From Candidatus Omnitrophica bacterium UBA1443 (GTDB lineage: Bacteria > Omnitrophota > Omnitrophia > Omnitrophales > Aquincolibacteriaceae), in the NCBI GenBank assembly GCA_002329545.1, contig DCTJ01000103.1, forward strand, positions 11,363-21,885: a stretch of DNA of 10,523 nt, read 5' to 3'. A program made the position numbers and the translations under genes. Shown here piece after piece: positions 1-9,721 of the stretch. The notes beneath the pieces were generated by a model. That model saw nothing but the letters and a program-made list of their open reading frames with translations, ran no database searches and was not told the DNA's origin. Every line of letters starts with the position of its first letter. Position 1 is the stretch's first letter.

Positions 1-3000
1 CTTGGTAATTCCGAGCAGAATGGCCGTACCAACGGCCGGCTTCTTGCCTTTCTTTACCATCTTCTCGTTTTCCTCGGCAAATTTTAATTTTTCGACATGA
101 GATCCAACCAGAAAATCCGTGTCTCCCGGATCTTCAATGCGAACTTTTCGAAGCATTTGACGAACGATAACTTCGACGTGCTTGTCATTTAGCTTGACGC
201 CCTGCAGGCGATAAACCTCCTGCACTTCGTTAACAAGATAAGCCTGAAGACTTCGCTCACCGGAAACTCGCAGGATATCTTGCGGAACAACGGGACCATC
301 CACAAGCTGCTGGCCCGCAAACACCTTATCCCCCTTGTACACGTTGAGGTGCTTACCGTGGGGAATAAGATATTCCTTGGTCATACCCGTCGAGCTTTTG
401 ACGATGATTTCACGCTGCCCTTTCACAGCTTCGCCAATCTCAACCACACCGTCGATCTCAGAAATAATCGCGGGATTTTTTGGCTTGCGAGCCTCAAAAA
501 GTTCAGCCACGCGAGGAAGACCTCCCGTAATATCGCGGGTCTTCGCAATTTTTCTGGGAGTCTTCGCGAGGAGCGTACCCCCGGTCACCTGCTGACCATC
601 CTTCACAACAATGTGGGCGGCGATCGGGATCGGATAAAAGGCCAGAATTTCCTCCTTGGCTCCGACAATCAAAAGTTGCGGGTGGTGCTCGTCCTTGTGA
701 TCGATAATGACACGCTCAACCATGCCGGTCGTCGCGTCGATTTCTTCATTCATCGTCACGCCATCTTTGATGTCCTCATACTTCACCTTCCCGGATACTT
801 CCGTTAAAATCGGAACAGTATACGGATCCCACTTCACGAAAATCTCACCCTTCTTAACCATATCGCCGTCTTTATAATAAATAATCGCTCCGGTCGGGAT
901 GGTATGACGCTCCAACTCACGTCCCGTTGGATCATGTATGGAAAGCTGGCCATTACGATTCAGCACCACAATTTCACCCGTTTTGGTCACAACGGTCTTT
1001 AAGCTGTGATACTGCAACGTGCCTTCATGGCGGGATTTGAAATAAGACTGTTCGATCACACGCGACGCAGTACCTCCAATGTGGAAAGTCCGCATGGTTA
1101 ACTGGGTACCAGGTTCTCCAATGGATTGCGCCGCGATAATACCGCTGGCGGTACCAAGCTCAACAAGCCTTCGCGTCGCAAGATCACGACCATAGCACTT
1201 TGCACAAACACCCTTTTGAGCCTCGCAACAAAGAACCGAACGAACCCTGATCTTTTCAATTCCGGCTTCCTCAATCTTGGTGACAACCGATTCATCAATC
1301 AAATCACCTGACTTCACGATCACCTGGTCCGTGATCACGTCCACGACGTTGTCCAGCGCCACACGACCCAGGATTCGGTCCGCCAACGGGACAATGACAT
1401 CTTCTCCCTCATAGAGCGGTTGCATCACGATCCCGTTTAAAGTGCCGCAGTCATCCAGAGAGATAATAACATCCTGCGCGACGTCAACAAGACGACGCGT
1501 CAAATATCCCGAGTCCGCCGTCTTGAGCGCCGTATCCGCCAAACCCTTGCGCGCGCCGTGCGTTGAAATAAAGTAATCGAGTACGGTCAGCCCTTCTCTA
1601 AAATTCGCTGTGATAGGGTTTTCGATAATCTCACCGGATGGTTTCGCCATCAAACCACGCATACCAGCCAACTGACGAATTTGCTGTTTCGAACCACGAG
1701 CTCCCGAATCCGCCATCATAAAAATAGGATTAAAAGGATCCAACTCCTCAAACATGACATCTGAAACGCGATCCGTCGCGTGCGTCCAGATATCAATGAT
1801 CTTGTTCTTGCGTTCACCGTCCGTGATAATACCCTGCTTGTACTGACTCTCGATAGACCTCACTTCTTTGTGGGACTCAGAAAGGATCGTTTCTTTTTTG
1901 TCCGGAACCCGAATATCGTCAATTCCGATTGAAATTCCTCCGCTGGTCGCCGCGTCAAAACCTAGAGCCTTGAGCCTGTCAAGAAGATCCACAACAACCG
2001 CATGTCCAAACTCGTGATAACAGTCCGTAATAATCTTTGAAAGCCTGCCCTTCCTGACAACTTCATTGACGAACCGGAAACCCTTCGGCAAAACCTCGTT
2101 TAGCAAAATACGCCCCATGGTCGTATCGACCACATCGCCGGAATCAAGCCTGAACTTGCATTTTGCGTGTTTGTGAATTTGTCCATCCTGAAACGCGAGG
2201 GAAGCCTCCTGATAACTTCCAAAAAACAATCCCTCCCCCTTCAAACCTTCACCCATTTTGGTCAGATAATAAATCCCAAGCACAATATCCTGCGTCGGTG
2301 TCATGATGGGGTTACCGCTTGCCGGTGAAAAAATATTATTCGCGGAAAGCATCAGGATCCGCGCTTCCATCATCGCCTCCATCGAGAGAGGGACGTGAAC
2401 GGCCATTTGGTCACCATCGAAATCGGCGTTAAACGCCGTACACACAAGCGGGTGGATTCGAATCGCGTTCCCCTCAATAAGCGTCGGCTCGAAAGCCTGG
2501 ATACCCAACCTATGTAGCGTGGGGGCGCGATTCAACATCACCGGATGCTCATGAATGACTTCCTCGAGGATATCCCATACTTCGGGCTTTACGCGCTCCA
2601 CCATTTTTTTCGCCGAACGAATGGTGTGCACATGGCCACGCTCCTTAAGCTTACGGATGATAAAAGGCTCAAAAAGTTCCAACGCCATTTTTTTAGGAAG
2701 TCCGCACTGGTGCAGTTTGAGTTCCGGACCGATAACGATGACGGAACGGCCTGAATAATCCACGCGTTTTCCCAAAAGATTTTGGCGGAATCGGCCCTGT
2801 TTCCCCTTGAGCATGTCACTTAAGGATTTGAGAGGCCGGTTGCCCGCGCCAAGAACGGGGCGACCGTGACGACCATTATCAAAAAGGGCATCAACCGCCT
2901 CCTGCAACATACGTTTTTCATTCCGGATGATCACATCAGGCGCCTTAAGATCCAGGAGTTTCCGGAGACGGTTATTACGATTAATAACCCGCCGATAAAG

Positions 3001-3777
3001 ATCGTTCAAGTCACTGGTCGCGAACCGCCCACCATCGAGCGCCACCAAAGGTCGAAGATCCGGTGGAATCACCGGAATGACCTTCATGATCATCCACTCC
3101 GGCTTATTACCCGACTTTCGAAAAGCCTCGACGATCTTGAGAATTTTCACCGCCCGCGCGCGAGATTGCTTGGATTTGGAAACTTTCACCTGCCGTTGAT
3201 ATTTCTGAGTCAACTTATCTAAGTCAATTTCGGAAAGCAACTTTTGGATCGCCTCGGCCCCCATCATGGCATCGAAGGCATCCAGTCCATATTGCTCCTG
3301 CGCTTTGTGGAATTCTTCTTCCGTTAGAAGCTGGCGGGCCTTGAGAGGAGTTTGTTTGGGATCGGTGACAATATACTCCTCGTAATAAAGGACCTTTTCG
3401 AGTGCGCGAACACTTAAATCAAGAAGATTTCCGATCCGTGACGGCATCGTCTTGAAAAACCAAATATGGGACACAGGCGTTACCAAATCAATGTGCCCCA
3501 TCCGTTCACGACGCACGCGGGCCTGCGTCACTTCCACGCCACATCGATCGCAGGTAATCCCTTTATGTTTAATGCGCTTGTACTTGCCGCAGGCACACTC
3601 ATAATCTTTTGTAGGCCCAAAAATACGTTCACAGAAAAGACCATCTTTTTCGGGCTTGAGTGTCCTGTAGTTGATAGTCTCCGGCTTCCTCACTTCACCT
3701 TTGGACCATTTTCGGATCGTTTCGGGTGAAGCAATTCGGATGGCAACAGAATCGAAGGTGTTAACGTCGTAGTTCAT
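1..3777 (-). CDS. rpoC: DNA-directed RNA polymerase subunit beta' (3' end cut off by the window)
   Basis: Catalytic beta' subunit of RNA polymerase. The frame is open without a stop for 1259 codons from the ATG at 3777 to base 1. E. coli beta' has roughly 90-100 residues after the matching point (LLGITK), so only the C-terminal tail is missing. Seen in order: the N-terminal zinc ribbon with C61, C63, C76 and C79; the lid/rudder and clamp region; the active-site motif NADFDGD at residues 450-456, whose three Asp hold the catalytic Mg2+; the bridge helix ending near C777; the second zinc site C777, C851, C858, C861; the trigger-loop motif MRTFHIGG starting at M895; and an insert of about 170 residues at the E. 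coli SI3 position before [16 protein letters not shown] (from D1082). The start overlaps the rpoB stop by four bases (ATGA), which suggests translational coupling. No key residue is missing. Confidence 0.98.
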   Translation of the reverse strand, partial: MNYDVNTFDSVAIRIASPETIRKWSKGEVRKPETINYRTLKPEKDGLFCERIFGPTKDYECACGKYKRIKHKGITCDRCGVEVTQARVRRERMGHIDLVTPVSHIWFFKTMPSRIGNLLDLSVRALEKVLYYEEYIVTDPKQTPLKARQLLTEEEFHKAQEQYGLDAFDAMMGAEAIQKLLSEIDLDKLTQKYQRQVKVSKSKQSRARAVKILKIVEAFRKSGNKPEWMIMKVIPVIPPDLRPLVALDGGRFATSDLNDLYRRVINRNNRLRKLLDLKAPDVIIRNEKRMLQEAVDALFDNGRHGRPVLGAGNRPLKSLSDMLKGKQGRFRQNLLGKRVDYSGRSVIVIGPELKLHQCGLPKKMALELFEPFIIRKLKERGHVHTIRSAKKMVERVKPEVWDILEEVIHEHPVMLNRAPTLHRLGIQAFEPTLIEGNAIRIHPLVCTAFNADFDGDQMAVHVPLSMEAMMEARILMLSANNIFSPASGNPIMTPTQDIVLGIYYLTKMGEGLKGEGLFFGSYQEASLAFQDGQIHKHAKCKFRLDSGDVVDTTMGRILLNEVLPKGFRFVNEVVRKGRLSKIITDCYHEFGHAVVVDLLDRLKALGFDAATSGGISIGIDDIRVPDKKETILSESHKEVRSIESQYKQGIITDGERKNKIIDIWTHATDRVSDVMFEELDPFNPIFMMADSGARGSKQQIRQLAGMRGLMAKPSGEIIENPITANFREGLTVLDYFISTHGARKGLADTALKTADSGYLTRRLVDVAQDVIISLDDCGTLNGIVMQPLYEGEDVIVPLADRILGRVALDNVVDVITDQVIVKSGDLIDESVVTKIEEAGIEKIRVRSVLCCEAQKGVCAKCYGRDLATRRLVELGTASGIIAAQSIGEPGTQLTMRTFHIGGTASRVIEQSYFKSRHEGTLQYHSLKTVVTKTGEIVVLNRNGQLSIHDPTGRELERHTIPTGAIIYYKDGDMVKKGEIFVKWDPYTVPILTEVSGKVKYEDIKDGVTMNEEIDATTGMVERVIIDHKDEHHPQLLIVGAKEEILAFYPIPIAAHIVVKDGQQVTGGTLLAKTPRKIAKTRDITGGLPRVAELFEARKPKNPAIISEIDGVVEIGEAVKGQREIIVKSSTGMTKEYLIPHGKHLNVYKGDKVFAGQQLVDGPVVPQDILRVSGERSLQAYLVNEVQEVYRLQGVKLNDKHVEVIVRQMLRKVRIEDPGDTDFLVGSHVEKLKFAEENEKMVKKGKKPAVGTAILLGITK

Positions 3778-6700
3778 ACTTTCAGCTTCTCCTTAGCCTC
3801 TTCTCTGGCATCAAACTCGGCTTTGGTTTCCGTCTTGGAAAGCTTGGCGCCTCCAACCCGCTCTGGAACAATATCCAGACCCAGCGCCTGAAGCTCTTTG
3901 ACAAGCACGTTAAAGGATTCCGGTGTCCCCGCGTGCAACGCAGGCTCACCTTTCACAATAGCTTCATAAACCCTTGTACGGCCAACCACATCATCTGACT
4001 TGACAGTTAAAAGCTCCTGGAGCGTAAATGCGGCGCCGTAAGCCTCAAGCGCCCACACTTCCATTTCCCCAAAACGCTGTCCACCAAATTGCGCTTTTCC
4101 ACCCAACGGTTGCTGGGTCACAAGCGAATACGGCCCGATCGAGCGGGCATGAATTTTATCATCCGCCAAATGTGCCAGTTTTAACATGTAGATATAACCC
4201 ACGGTTACCTTGCTATCAAAAGGATCACCGGTACAACCATCTATCAACGTCACTTTTCCGTCCGGCGGAAGGTTCGCCTCCTTCATCATCGCTTTGATTT
4301 CTTTTTCGGTCGCGCCGGAAAACACCGGTGTTTCCACATGCAAACCGAGTACCTTCGCGGCCCATCCAAGATGGGTCTCAAGAATTTGCCCAACGTTCAT
4401 TCGGGAAGGCACACCAAGCGGGTTCAAAATAATATCCACGGAGGTCCCGTCTTCCATAAATGGCATATCTTCTTCGGGGAGGATTTTTGCAATCACACCC
4501 TTGTTCCCGTGACGACCTGCCATTTTGTCCCCGACCGATATCTTTCGCTTCGAGCAAACATAGACCACGACCTTTTTAATCACACCAGGAGGGAGCTCAT
4601 CTCCCTTTTTGACGCGGTCAATTTCGCGGGTTCGCTCCGCCACAAGTTCATCGATCTCATCACCCCAGACGCGCGCAATCTTCTTGATACTTTCCTCAAG
4701 ATCGGGGTCGTCATCAATCCGGAGAGAATCCCAATCGCAGCTCTCAAGCTTTTTAAGGTCACTTTTCGCGATTACATGACCCGCCTTGATAAGCACTTCG
4801 CCCAAGATATCGTCCAGAAGATCCTCGGAAAGTTTTTTTCCGATCACCATATCCGAGACCTTGTTCAACCTTTCGCGTTTGAGCAATTCAATGCGATCGG
4901 TATACCGCTCTTTAATCTCGTTGATGTCCTTATTTTCCTGCCTCCGCTCTTCCTTGGTCTTCGCGGCGGATTCCTTGCGCGCGAATACCTTGACGTCAAC
5001 CACAATCCCCTCCACCCCTGGAGGAACCGTCAAAGAGGCATCGCGGACATCTCCTGCTTTTTCGCCAAAAATCGCCCGGAGCAATTTTTCTTCCGGAGAA
5101 AGCTCAATCTCGGATTTAGGCGTAATTTTACCAACGAGAATATCACCCGGTTTTACTTCCGCCCCTATCCTAACAATTCCTTCTTCATCGAGATCTTTCA
5201 GAGATTCTTCGCTAACATTCGGGATGTCCCGGGTAATCTCTTCGTTACCCAACTTCGTGTCCCGAGCCTCGATGTCAAACTCTTCAATATGGAGCGAGGT
5301 ATAAGTGTCCTGTTTGCAAAGCTTTTCGCTGACGATGATCGCGTCTTCAAAGTTGTAACCGCGCCACGGCATAAATGCCACCAAGACATTACGACCAAGC
5401 GCCAAATCGCCACCCTGTGTCCCGGCGCCATCCGCGATCAAATCGCCACGTTTAATTTTATCGCCAACCTGGACAAGGGGCCGCTGATTGATACAGGTGC
5501 CGGCATTGGAGCGTTTAAACTTTTTGAGCTTGTATACAAAATCGTCGACTACAATTTCCTCGGAAGAAACGGCGGTAACGGTCCCACGCGACTTGGCGGT
5601 AAGCACCGCACCTGAATCCTTCGCGACATGCCGTTCCATACCCGTGCCGACCAGGGGCGCTTCAGTGGTGAGAAGAGGCACCGCCTGGCGTTGCATATTC
5701 GACCCCATAAGAGCCCTGTTCGCGTCATCATGTTCAAGAAACGGGATAAGAGCCGCCGCCACCGAAACAATCTGTCGCGGAGAAACGTCCATGTAATCAA
5801 TTTCTTCGGGCTTTTTCTTGGGAAAATCGCCGCGAAACCGGCAGGAAGTTTGATCACTCAAAAATCGACCCGTTTTGTCAATCGGCGCATTGGCTTGCGC
5901 GATCACATATTTGTCTTCTTCGTCAGCCGTCAAGAAATCTATTTTTTCGGTGACCCTGCCGTTAACCACTTTTCGGTAAGGACTCTCAAGAAAACCGATG
6001 TCATTAACACGGGCAAAAGTGCTCAAGGACGCAATCAGACCGATGTTGGGTCCTTCCGGTGTTTCGATCGGACAAACACGGCCATAGTGCGACGGATGAA
6101 CGTCGCGAACTTCAAAACCCGCACGTTCGCGCGAAAGCCCACCGGGACCCAGCGCAGAAAGACGCCGTTTATGGGTCAACTCAGCCAACGGGTTCGTTTG
6201 ATCCATGAACTGCGAAAGCTGACTGCGGCCAAAGAAGTCCTTGATCGCCGCCGAAATCAATTTGGGATTGATCAGATTATGCGGCATCGCGGCATCCAGA
6301 TCATAAATCGACATACGCTCAACACATGATCGTTTCATGCGGGCCAATCCAACCCGAAACTGATTTTGAAGAAGCTCGCCCACCGAACGGACGCGACGAT
6401 TGCCAAGATGGTCAATATCATCAACGTGAACATCGCCCGCGCGAAGCTTGAGCAGCATTCCGACCACCCTGATCACATCGTCCCGACGCAACGTAGTTTG
6501 CTTCATCTCTGGCGGAAGGCCCAATTTCTTATTGAGCATAAAACGTCCCACAACTCCAAGGTCATAACGTTGCTGGTCAAAGAAAAGCTTTTGGATCAGA
6601 TCTTTCGCGCTTGCTTCGGTTGGCGGGTCACCCGGGCGGATCCGACGATAAATCGCCATTTGCGCGTCAACTGAGTTCCGGTAAGGGTCTCTTTCAATCG

Positions 6701-7553
6701 TATTAATCAAACAAAGGTCATCTTTGGTAACTCGGGCGATCGAAAACGACGTGACGTTATTGGCGAGTAGCAACTCAATGTTTTCTTTTGAAAGCTTGCT
6801 TCCGGCGAGTAAAATCGGCTCCTTAGACTCCGGATGTAAAATATCCTCGGCCAGATATTCGTCTTCGATATCCTTAAGCGTCGACCTGTCAACACTTTTA
6901 ACTTTCTCAACGGGATAAAGTTCCTTGAGAATATCGTAAGTTGAGGAATATCCGAGCGCGCGCAAAAGCGCCGTCGCGAGGATCTTGCGACGACGATCAA
7001 TATAGGCATAAAGGACATCATTGACGTCCGATTCGAACTCGAGCCACGCGCCGCGATAAGGAATGATCCGAACCGAATAAATTCGTTTGCCACTTGGATG
7101 AATCGCTTCTTCCAGGGAAGCTCCGGGGGAGCGATGCAACTGACTCACGATCACGCGTTCGGCACCGTTGATAATAAACGTACCAGTTTCAGTCATGAGC
7201 GGAAGCTCACCAATATAGACTTCCTGCTCTTTGGCTACACCTTTCCGGACCAAACGCAGTTTTACCTTCATCGGAGCCGCATAAGTCATACCCCGCTTTT
7301 GGCATTCCACAATGGAATATTTGGGCTTACCAAGAGTGTACCCCTCGTATTCAAGACGACAGGTCCCGTCAAAACTTTCGATCGGAAAACAATCCGCGAA
7401 CGCCGATTCCAGACCTTGCCGTTTACGACGGCGGCCACTACGATTTGACTGCAGAAACTCCTCATAAGACTGAATCTGGATTTCAACCAGATTCGGAAGT
7501 TCCATGGTATCCTGAATTTTGGTAAAACTTTTCCTCTTGATCAAAGGCATCAT
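3774..7553 (-). CDS. rpoB: DNA-directed RNA polymerase subunit beta
   Basis: Beta subunit of RNA polymerase, 1259 residues, full length. It opens with the SFTKIQD...ELPNLVEIQ block typical of the beta N-terminus. The rifampicin-pocket region lies at about 444-470 (SQLSQFMDQ...[12 protein letters not shown]), followed by [20 protein letters not shown] and [12 protein letters not shown]. Lysines K1010 and K1018 in [13 protein letters not shown] match the active-site lysines K1065 and K1073 of E. coli. The conserved C-terminal block [20 protein letters not shown] (1151-1170) packs against beta'. A charged, coiled-coil-like insert at about 860-985 sits at the E. coli SI2 position, while the SI1 region is shorter than in E. 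coli. After the conserved end ([11 protein letters not shown]) there is a charged tail of about 28 residues. Two ATG codons in tandem can start it; I chose the first, which is 11 bases from a strong AAGGAGG. The rpoB stop overlaps the rpoC start. Confidence 0.98.
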   Translation of the reverse strand: MMPLIKRKSFTKIQDTMELPNLVEIQIQSYEEFLQSNRSGRRRKRQGLESAFADCFPIESFDGTCRLEYEGYTLGKPKYSIVECQKRGMTYAAPMKVKLRLVRKGVAKEQEVYIGELPLMTETGTFIINGAERVIVSQLHRSPGASLEEAIHPSGKRIYSVRIIPYRGAWLEFESDVNDVLYAYIDRRRKILATALLRALGYSSTYDILKELYPVEKVKSVDRSTLKDIEDEYLAEDILHPESKEPILLAGSKLSKENIELLLANNVTSFSIARVTKDDLCLINTIERDPYRNSVDAQMAIYRRIRPGDPPTEASAKDLIQKLFFDQQRYDLGVVGRFMLNKKLGLPPEMKQTTLRRDDVIRVVGMLLKLRAGDVHVDDIDHLGNRRVRSVGELLQNQFRVGLARMKRSCVERMSIYDLDAAMPHNLINPKLISAAIKDFFGRSQLSQFMDQTNPLAELTHKRRLSALGPGGLSRERAGFEVRDVHPSHYGRVCPIETPEGPNIGLIASLSTFARVNDIGFLESPYRKVVNGRVTEKIDFLTADEEDKYVIAQANAPIDKTGRFLSDQTSCRFRGDFPKKKPEEIDYMDVSPRQIVSVAAALIPFLEHDDANRALMGSNMQRQAVPLLTTEAPLVGTGMERHVAKDSGAVLTAKSRGTVTAVSSEEIVVDDFVYKLKKFKRSNAGTCINQRPLVQVGDKIKRGDLIADGAGTQGGDLALGRNVLVAFMPWRGYNFEDAIIVSEKLCKQDTYTSLHIEEFDIEARDTKLGNEEITRDIPNVSEESLKDLDEEGIVRIGAEVKPGDILVGKITPKSEIELSPEEKLLRAIFGEKAGDVRDASLTVPPGVEGIVVDVKVFARKESAAKTKEERRQENKDINEIKERYTDRIELLKRERLNKVSDMVIGKKLSEDLLDDILGEVLIKAGHVIAKSDLKKLESCDWDSLRIDDDPDLEESIKKIARVWGDEIDELVAERTREIDRVKKGDELPPGVIKKVVVYVCSKRKISVGDKMAGRHGNKGVIAKILPEEDMPFMEDGTSVDIILNPLGVPSRMNVGQILETHLGWAAKVLGLHVETPVFSGATEKEIKAMMKEANLPPDGKVTLIDGCTGDPFDSKVTVGYIYMLKLAHLADDKIHARSIGPYSLVTQQPLGGKAQFGGQRFGEMEVWALEAYGAAFTLQELLTVKSDDVVGRTRVYEAIVKGEPALHAGTPESFNVLVKELQALGLDIVPERVGGAKLSKTETKAEFDAREEAKEKLKV
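3789..3794 (-). promoter_or_regulatory. Shine-Dalgarno site of rpoC inside the end of rpoB
   Basis: The minus strand reads AAGGAG here, 11 bases before the rpoC ATG. It lies within the last codons of rpoB (it encodes Lys-Glu of the RpoB tail). Together with the ATGA overlap it fixes the rpoC start at 3777. Confidence 0.7.
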
Positions 7554-7564
7554 TAGAAGAATGC

Positions 7565-7571
7565 CCTCCTT
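7565..7571 (-). promoter_or_regulatory. Shine-Dalgarno site of rpoB
   Basis: The minus strand reads AAGGAGG, a near-perfect anti-16S match. It is 11 bases before the first and 14 before the second of two tandem ATG codons, so it favours the first (7553) as the rpoB start. Confidence 0.7.
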
Positions 7572-7582
7572 AGAATGGTGTA

Positions 7583-7598
7583 ACCTGAACGGACAGGT
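7583..7598 (-). promoter_or_regulatory. Small inverted repeat in the rplL-rpoB spacer
   Basis: ACCTG and CAGGT form a perfect 5-base-pair stem with a 6-base loop, starting a few bases after the rplL stop and before the rpoB Shine-Dalgarno. No U-tract follows, so it is not a standard intrinsic terminator. In E. coli the same spacer holds an attenuator and an RNase III processing site, so a control or processing role is conceivable here. The stem is short and could be chance. Confidence 0.2.
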
Positions 7599-7600
7599 GC

Positions 7601-8017
7601 TTACTTGATTTCAACCTTGGCGCCCTGGGCTTCAAGAAGCTTCTTGATCTTGTCAGCTTCTTCCTTGCTCGCCCCTTCCTTAATGGTCTTCGGCGCGCCT
7701 TCAACAAGATCCTTGGCTTCTTTCAGGCCGAGGCTCGTCACGGTACGAATTTCCTTGATCACGTTGATTTTCTTGTCGCCCGCACTGGCCAAAACGACGG
7801 TAAAGGAAGTCTGCTCTTCAGCAGGCGCCGCACCGGCCGCGCCAGCTCCTCCCGGCATCGCCATCGCCACGGGAACGGCCGCCGCCGCGCTGACGCCAAA
7901 TTTTTCCTCGAGTGCCTTTACAAGATCCGCAAGCTCAAGAACCGTCAAAGTCTCAATCGACGTCAAGATACCCTGGAGTTTTTCAGAAATTTGTTTTGTT
8001 TCAGTTGCTTCCGTCAT
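7601..8017 (-). CDS. rplL: 50S ribosomal protein L7/L12
   Basis: Stalk protein of the large ribosomal subunit, present as dimers bound to L10, which recruits and stimulates the translational GTPases EF-Tu, EF-G and IF2. It has 138 residues, somewhat longer than the usual 120-130; the extra length is about 10 residues at the N-terminus plus a long hinge. Seen in order: an N-terminal dimerisation and L10-binding helix region (about 15-45, with [19 protein letters not shown]), an Ala/Gly/Pro-rich flexible hinge (about 43-67), and the globular C-terminal domain (about 70-138) with [22 protein letters not shown] and the ending [14 protein letters not shown]. The start is set by AAGGAGG at 8027-8033, nine bases upstream. 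This is the strongest ribosome binding site of the ribosomal-protein genes here, in keeping with the several copies of L7/L12 needed per ribosome. It lies 39 bases after rplJ. Confidence 0.98.
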   Translation of the reverse strand: MTEATETKQISEKLQGILTSIETLTVLELADLVKALEEKFGVSAAAAVPVAMAMPGGAGAAGAAPAEEQTSFTVVLASAGDKKINVIKEIRTVTSLGLKEAKDLVEGAPKTIKEGASKEEADKIKKLLEAQGAKVEIK

Positions 8018-8026
8018 GATGTGTTG

Positions 8027-8033
8027 CCTCCTT
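8027..8033 (-). promoter_or_regulatory. Shine-Dalgarno site of rplL
   Basis: The minus strand reads AAGGAGG with a 9-base spacer to the rplL ATG. This near-ideal site fits high translation of L7/L12 relative to its neighbours. Confidence 0.7.
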
Positions 8034-8056
8034 GATTGTTTGAATAAAAACTGTGT

Positions 8057-8593
8057 TTACGATGTAGCGCCTTCGGATGTTTCCCGTTTCTTTTTTATCT
8101 CACCAAGCGCCACGACAAGATTTCGGGTGAGACCGCCCAAAACATTGACTAAACCGGCCAAGGGCGACTTGACCCGGATAACAACCTGCGTCATGAGTTC
8201 TTTACGACTTGGAAGCGTGGCAAGCTGCTTTACAAAATCTTCGCCATGGACCTGGCCTTCGAAAATAACTCCGCTGGCTTTCCACTTGTCATTCGCTTTC
8301 GCGAAATCAACAATTTTTTTTGAGATATCCTGCGGATCTTTTTCACCAAACGTCACAATGACGGAGCCCGTCAAAAACTTCTCAGCGGTTGTCACATTCA
8401 GTTTTTGAAAAAGCTTCCTCGCCATGGAATGCTTTATGACGAGAGAACGCCTTGAAACTTTCTCCAGATTTTTTCGAACTTCGGAAATTTCAGAAACTGA
8501 AATGTTCTGAAAATTCGAAAAAAAAGCGTAAGGGCTTTTTTCAAACTCTTTCACAATCTCCTGAAACATTAATTCTTTTTCGAACGATGGCAT
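8057..8593 (-). CDS. rplJ: 50S ribosomal protein L10
   Basis: Base of the L7/L12 stalk. The N-terminal domain binds 23S rRNA together with L11, and the C-terminal helix carries L7/L12 dimers. It has 178 residues, normal for the family. Seen: a charged N-terminal segment (MPSFEKELMFQEIVKEF), the family pattern around residues 34-62 (SEISEVRKNLEKVSRRSLVIKHSMARKLF), an alpha/beta core to about 130, then SPLAGLVNVLGGLTRNLVVALGEIKKKR (143-170), the L7/L12-binding C-terminal part. The frame is open further upstream to an ATG at 8635 inside rplA, but family alignment and the AGGAG at 8606-8610 favour the ATG at 8593. That start leaves a 4-base gap after the rplA stop and no room for a separate leader. 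Two runs of eight identical bases lie in this gene. The sequence is more diverged than L11 or L7/L12, as is usual for L10. Confidence 0.95.
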   Translation of the reverse strand: MPSFEKELMFQEIVKEFEKSPYAFFSNFQNISVSEISEVRKNLEKVSRRSLVIKHSMARKLFQKLNVTTAEKFLTGSVIVTFGEKDPQDISKKIVDFAKANDKWKASGVIFEGQVHGEDFVKQLATLPSRKELMTQVVIRVKSPLAGLVNVLGGLTRNLVVALGEIKKKRETSEGATS

Positions 8594-8597
8594 CGAA

Positions 8598-9281
8598 TTA
8601 CAACGCTCCTGTACTGAGCTTGATCCCGGGCCCATGAGTCGCCGAAATCGTCACGCTCCTGAGATATTCGCCCTTGCTGATTTGAGGCTTTGAATCGCGA
8701 ACCGCTTTAATTACCGCGCGGGCATTTTCAAGAATTGCTTCCTCGCTAAATGAGAGTTTTCCGCACACCGCGTGAAGCCCCGCCGTCTTATCACTTTTAA
8801 ATTCAATGCGTCCCGCCTTTAGTTCTTTAACCGCTTTCGCGATTTGCGGCGTCACCGTTCCGGTCTTGGGTGTCGGCATCAATCCCTTCGGCCCGAGAAC
8901 ACGGCCGAGCTTACTGACCTCACGCATCATATCGGGATGCGCCACCACAACGTCAAAATCAAGAAACCCGTTTTTCACTTTTTCCACAAGATCTTCCCCG
9001 CCAACGATATCAGCGCCAGCTTCTTCCGCCTCCTTGACGGTTTCACCTTTCGTGAAACAAATAACACGTACCGAGCGACCACTTCCATGAGGAAGACTTA
9101 CCGTTCCGCGAACGTTTTCGTCCCCCGCCTCAGCCTTAATTCCAAGCTGAAAATTGAGTGAAATAGTTTCATCGGATTTACCCGGTTCCACTTTCTTTAA
9201 AATCTGCACGGCTTCCTGCAACGAATACGCCTTCTCAGGTTCAACCAGGCTTGCTTTTTTTTGATATCGTTTACTTCGCAT
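8598..9281 (-). CDS. rplA: 50S ribosomal protein L1
   Basis: L1 stalk protein that binds 23S rRNA at the E-site and helps release deacylated tRNA. In several bacteria it also represses its own rplKA message. It has 227 residues from the chosen ATG, matching the family. Seen: an N-terminal basic segment (MRSKRYQKKA), YSLQEAVQILKK (19-30), RGTVSLPHGSGR (58-69), the inserted domain II with EEAGADIVGGEDLVEKV, the highly conserved LGRVLGPKGLMPTPKTGTVT (125-144), and the RNA-binding return to domain I (GRIEFKSDKTAGLHAVCGK, 157-175). The segment HAVCGK differs from the commoner HAPIGK form, but this spot varies in the family. Two tandem ATGs (9284, 9281) and a TTG at 9287 can start it; AGGA at 9288-9291 is 6 bases from the ATG at 9281, the best spacing. 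It lies 11 bases after rplK. Confidence 0.97.
   Translation of the reverse strand: MRSKRYQKKASLVEPEKAYSLQEAVQILKKVEPGKSDETISLNFQLGIKAEAGDENVRGTVSLPHGSGRSVRVICFTKGETVKEAEEAGADIVGGEDLVEKVKNGFLDFDVVVAHPDMMREVSKLGRVLGPKGLMPTPKTGTVTPQIAKAVKELKAGRIEFKSDKTAGLHAVCGKLSFSEEAILENARAVIKAVRDSKPQISKGEYLRSVTISATHGPGIKLSTGAL
8606..8610 (-). promoter_or_regulatory. Shine-Dalgarno site of rplJ inside the end of rplA
   Basis: AGGAG on the minus strand, within the last rplA codons, with a 12-base spacer to the ATG at 8593. It supports this start over the upstream in-frame ATG at 8635. The long spacing and the 4-base gap to the rplA stop suggest translational coupling. Confidence 0.5.
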
Positions 9282-9287
9282 CATCAA

Positions 9288-9291
9288 TCCT
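9288..9291 (-). promoter_or_regulatory. Shine-Dalgarno site of rplA
   Basis: AGGA within AAAAGGA on the minus strand, next to the rplK stop. The spacer is 6 bases to the ATG at 9281 but only 3 to the ATG at 9284, so it favours the former. The difference is a single methionine. Confidence 0.5.
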
Positions 9292-9292
9292 T

Positions 9293-9718
9293 TTATTTAA
9301 GAACTTCAATCCCCATGCTTCGGGCCACGCCTTCGACAATCTTCACGGCGCTTTCAACTTTGTTTGTGTTGAGGTCAGGCAACTTGGCTTTTGCGATTTC
9401 AATCGCCTGTTCCCGCGTAAGCTTTCCGATCATTTGACGCCCCGGCTCCGAAGAGGCCTTAGCCAACCCAACCGCTTTCTTGATCGCCGCCGCGATCGGA
9501 GGGTTTTTCAAAATAAACGTGAAAGACTTATCTTTATAGACTGTTAACAACACCGGAAGAATCGTCCCCGGCCTGTCTTTCGTGCGCTCATTAAACTGCT
9601 TACAAAACTCCATAATGTTCACACCATGTTGACCCAGCGCGGGACCAATTGGCGGCGCAGGATTTGCCTGCCCACATGGGATCTGTAACTTGATTTTTAC
9701 CTGTATTTCTTTAGCCAT
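9293..9718 (-). CDS. rplK: 50S ribosomal protein L11
   Basis: L11 binds the GTPase-associated centre of 23S rRNA with L10 and contributes to factor binding, to the stringent response and to the thiostrepton site. It has 141 residues, the usual length. Seen: N-terminal domain with [20 protein letters not shown], where P22, P23 and P26 lie in the loop tied to thiostrepton sensitivity, then [21 protein letters not shown] (26-46). The RNA-binding C-terminal domain runs from about 70, with the ending [20 protein letters not shown] and GIEVLK. The Cys at residue 15 replaces the more usual Ala or Gly. The start lies 3 bases after the nusG stop, and its ribosome binding site (AAAAGG, 9727-9732, 8-base spacer) lies inside the end of nusG, so translation is probably coupled. 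Confidence 0.98.
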   Translation of the reverse strand: MAKEIQVKIKLQIPCGQANPAPPIGPALGQHGVNIMEFCKQFNERTKDRPGTILPVLLTVYKDKSFTFILKNPPIAAAIKKAVGLAKASSEPGRQMIGKLTREQAIEIAKAKLPDLNTNKVESAVKIVEGVARSMGIEVLK

Positions 9719-9721
9719 TTT

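Noticed and set aside
280..807. A 175-codon open frame on the plus strand opposite rpoC
   Set aside because: It is in codon register with rpoC, which is conserved and uninterrupted here; it is a shadow of codon bias.
4338..5615. A 425-codon open frame on the plus strand, opposite rpoB
   Set aside because: It is in exact codon register with rpoB, where plus-strand stops would need TTA, CTA or TCA codons in rpoB. Avoidance of those Leu and Ser codons explains the open frame. The product resembles no family I know.
5628..6329. A 233-codon open frame on the plus strand, opposite rpoB
   Set aside because: Same register and same cause as the frame at 4338-5615; rpoB underneath is well conserved and full length.
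7605..8408. A 267-codon open frame on the plus strand spanning rplL and rplJ
   Set aside because: It lies opposite two well-conserved ribosomal protein genes; its Ala/Pro-rich part is the complement of the L7/L12 hinge, and it has no recognisable domain.
8594..8635. A longer L10 start at 8635, overlapping rplA
   Set aside because: The 14 extra residues do not look like the L10 N-terminus, and they would place the start deep inside rplA; the ATG at 8593 has a ribosome site and fits the family.
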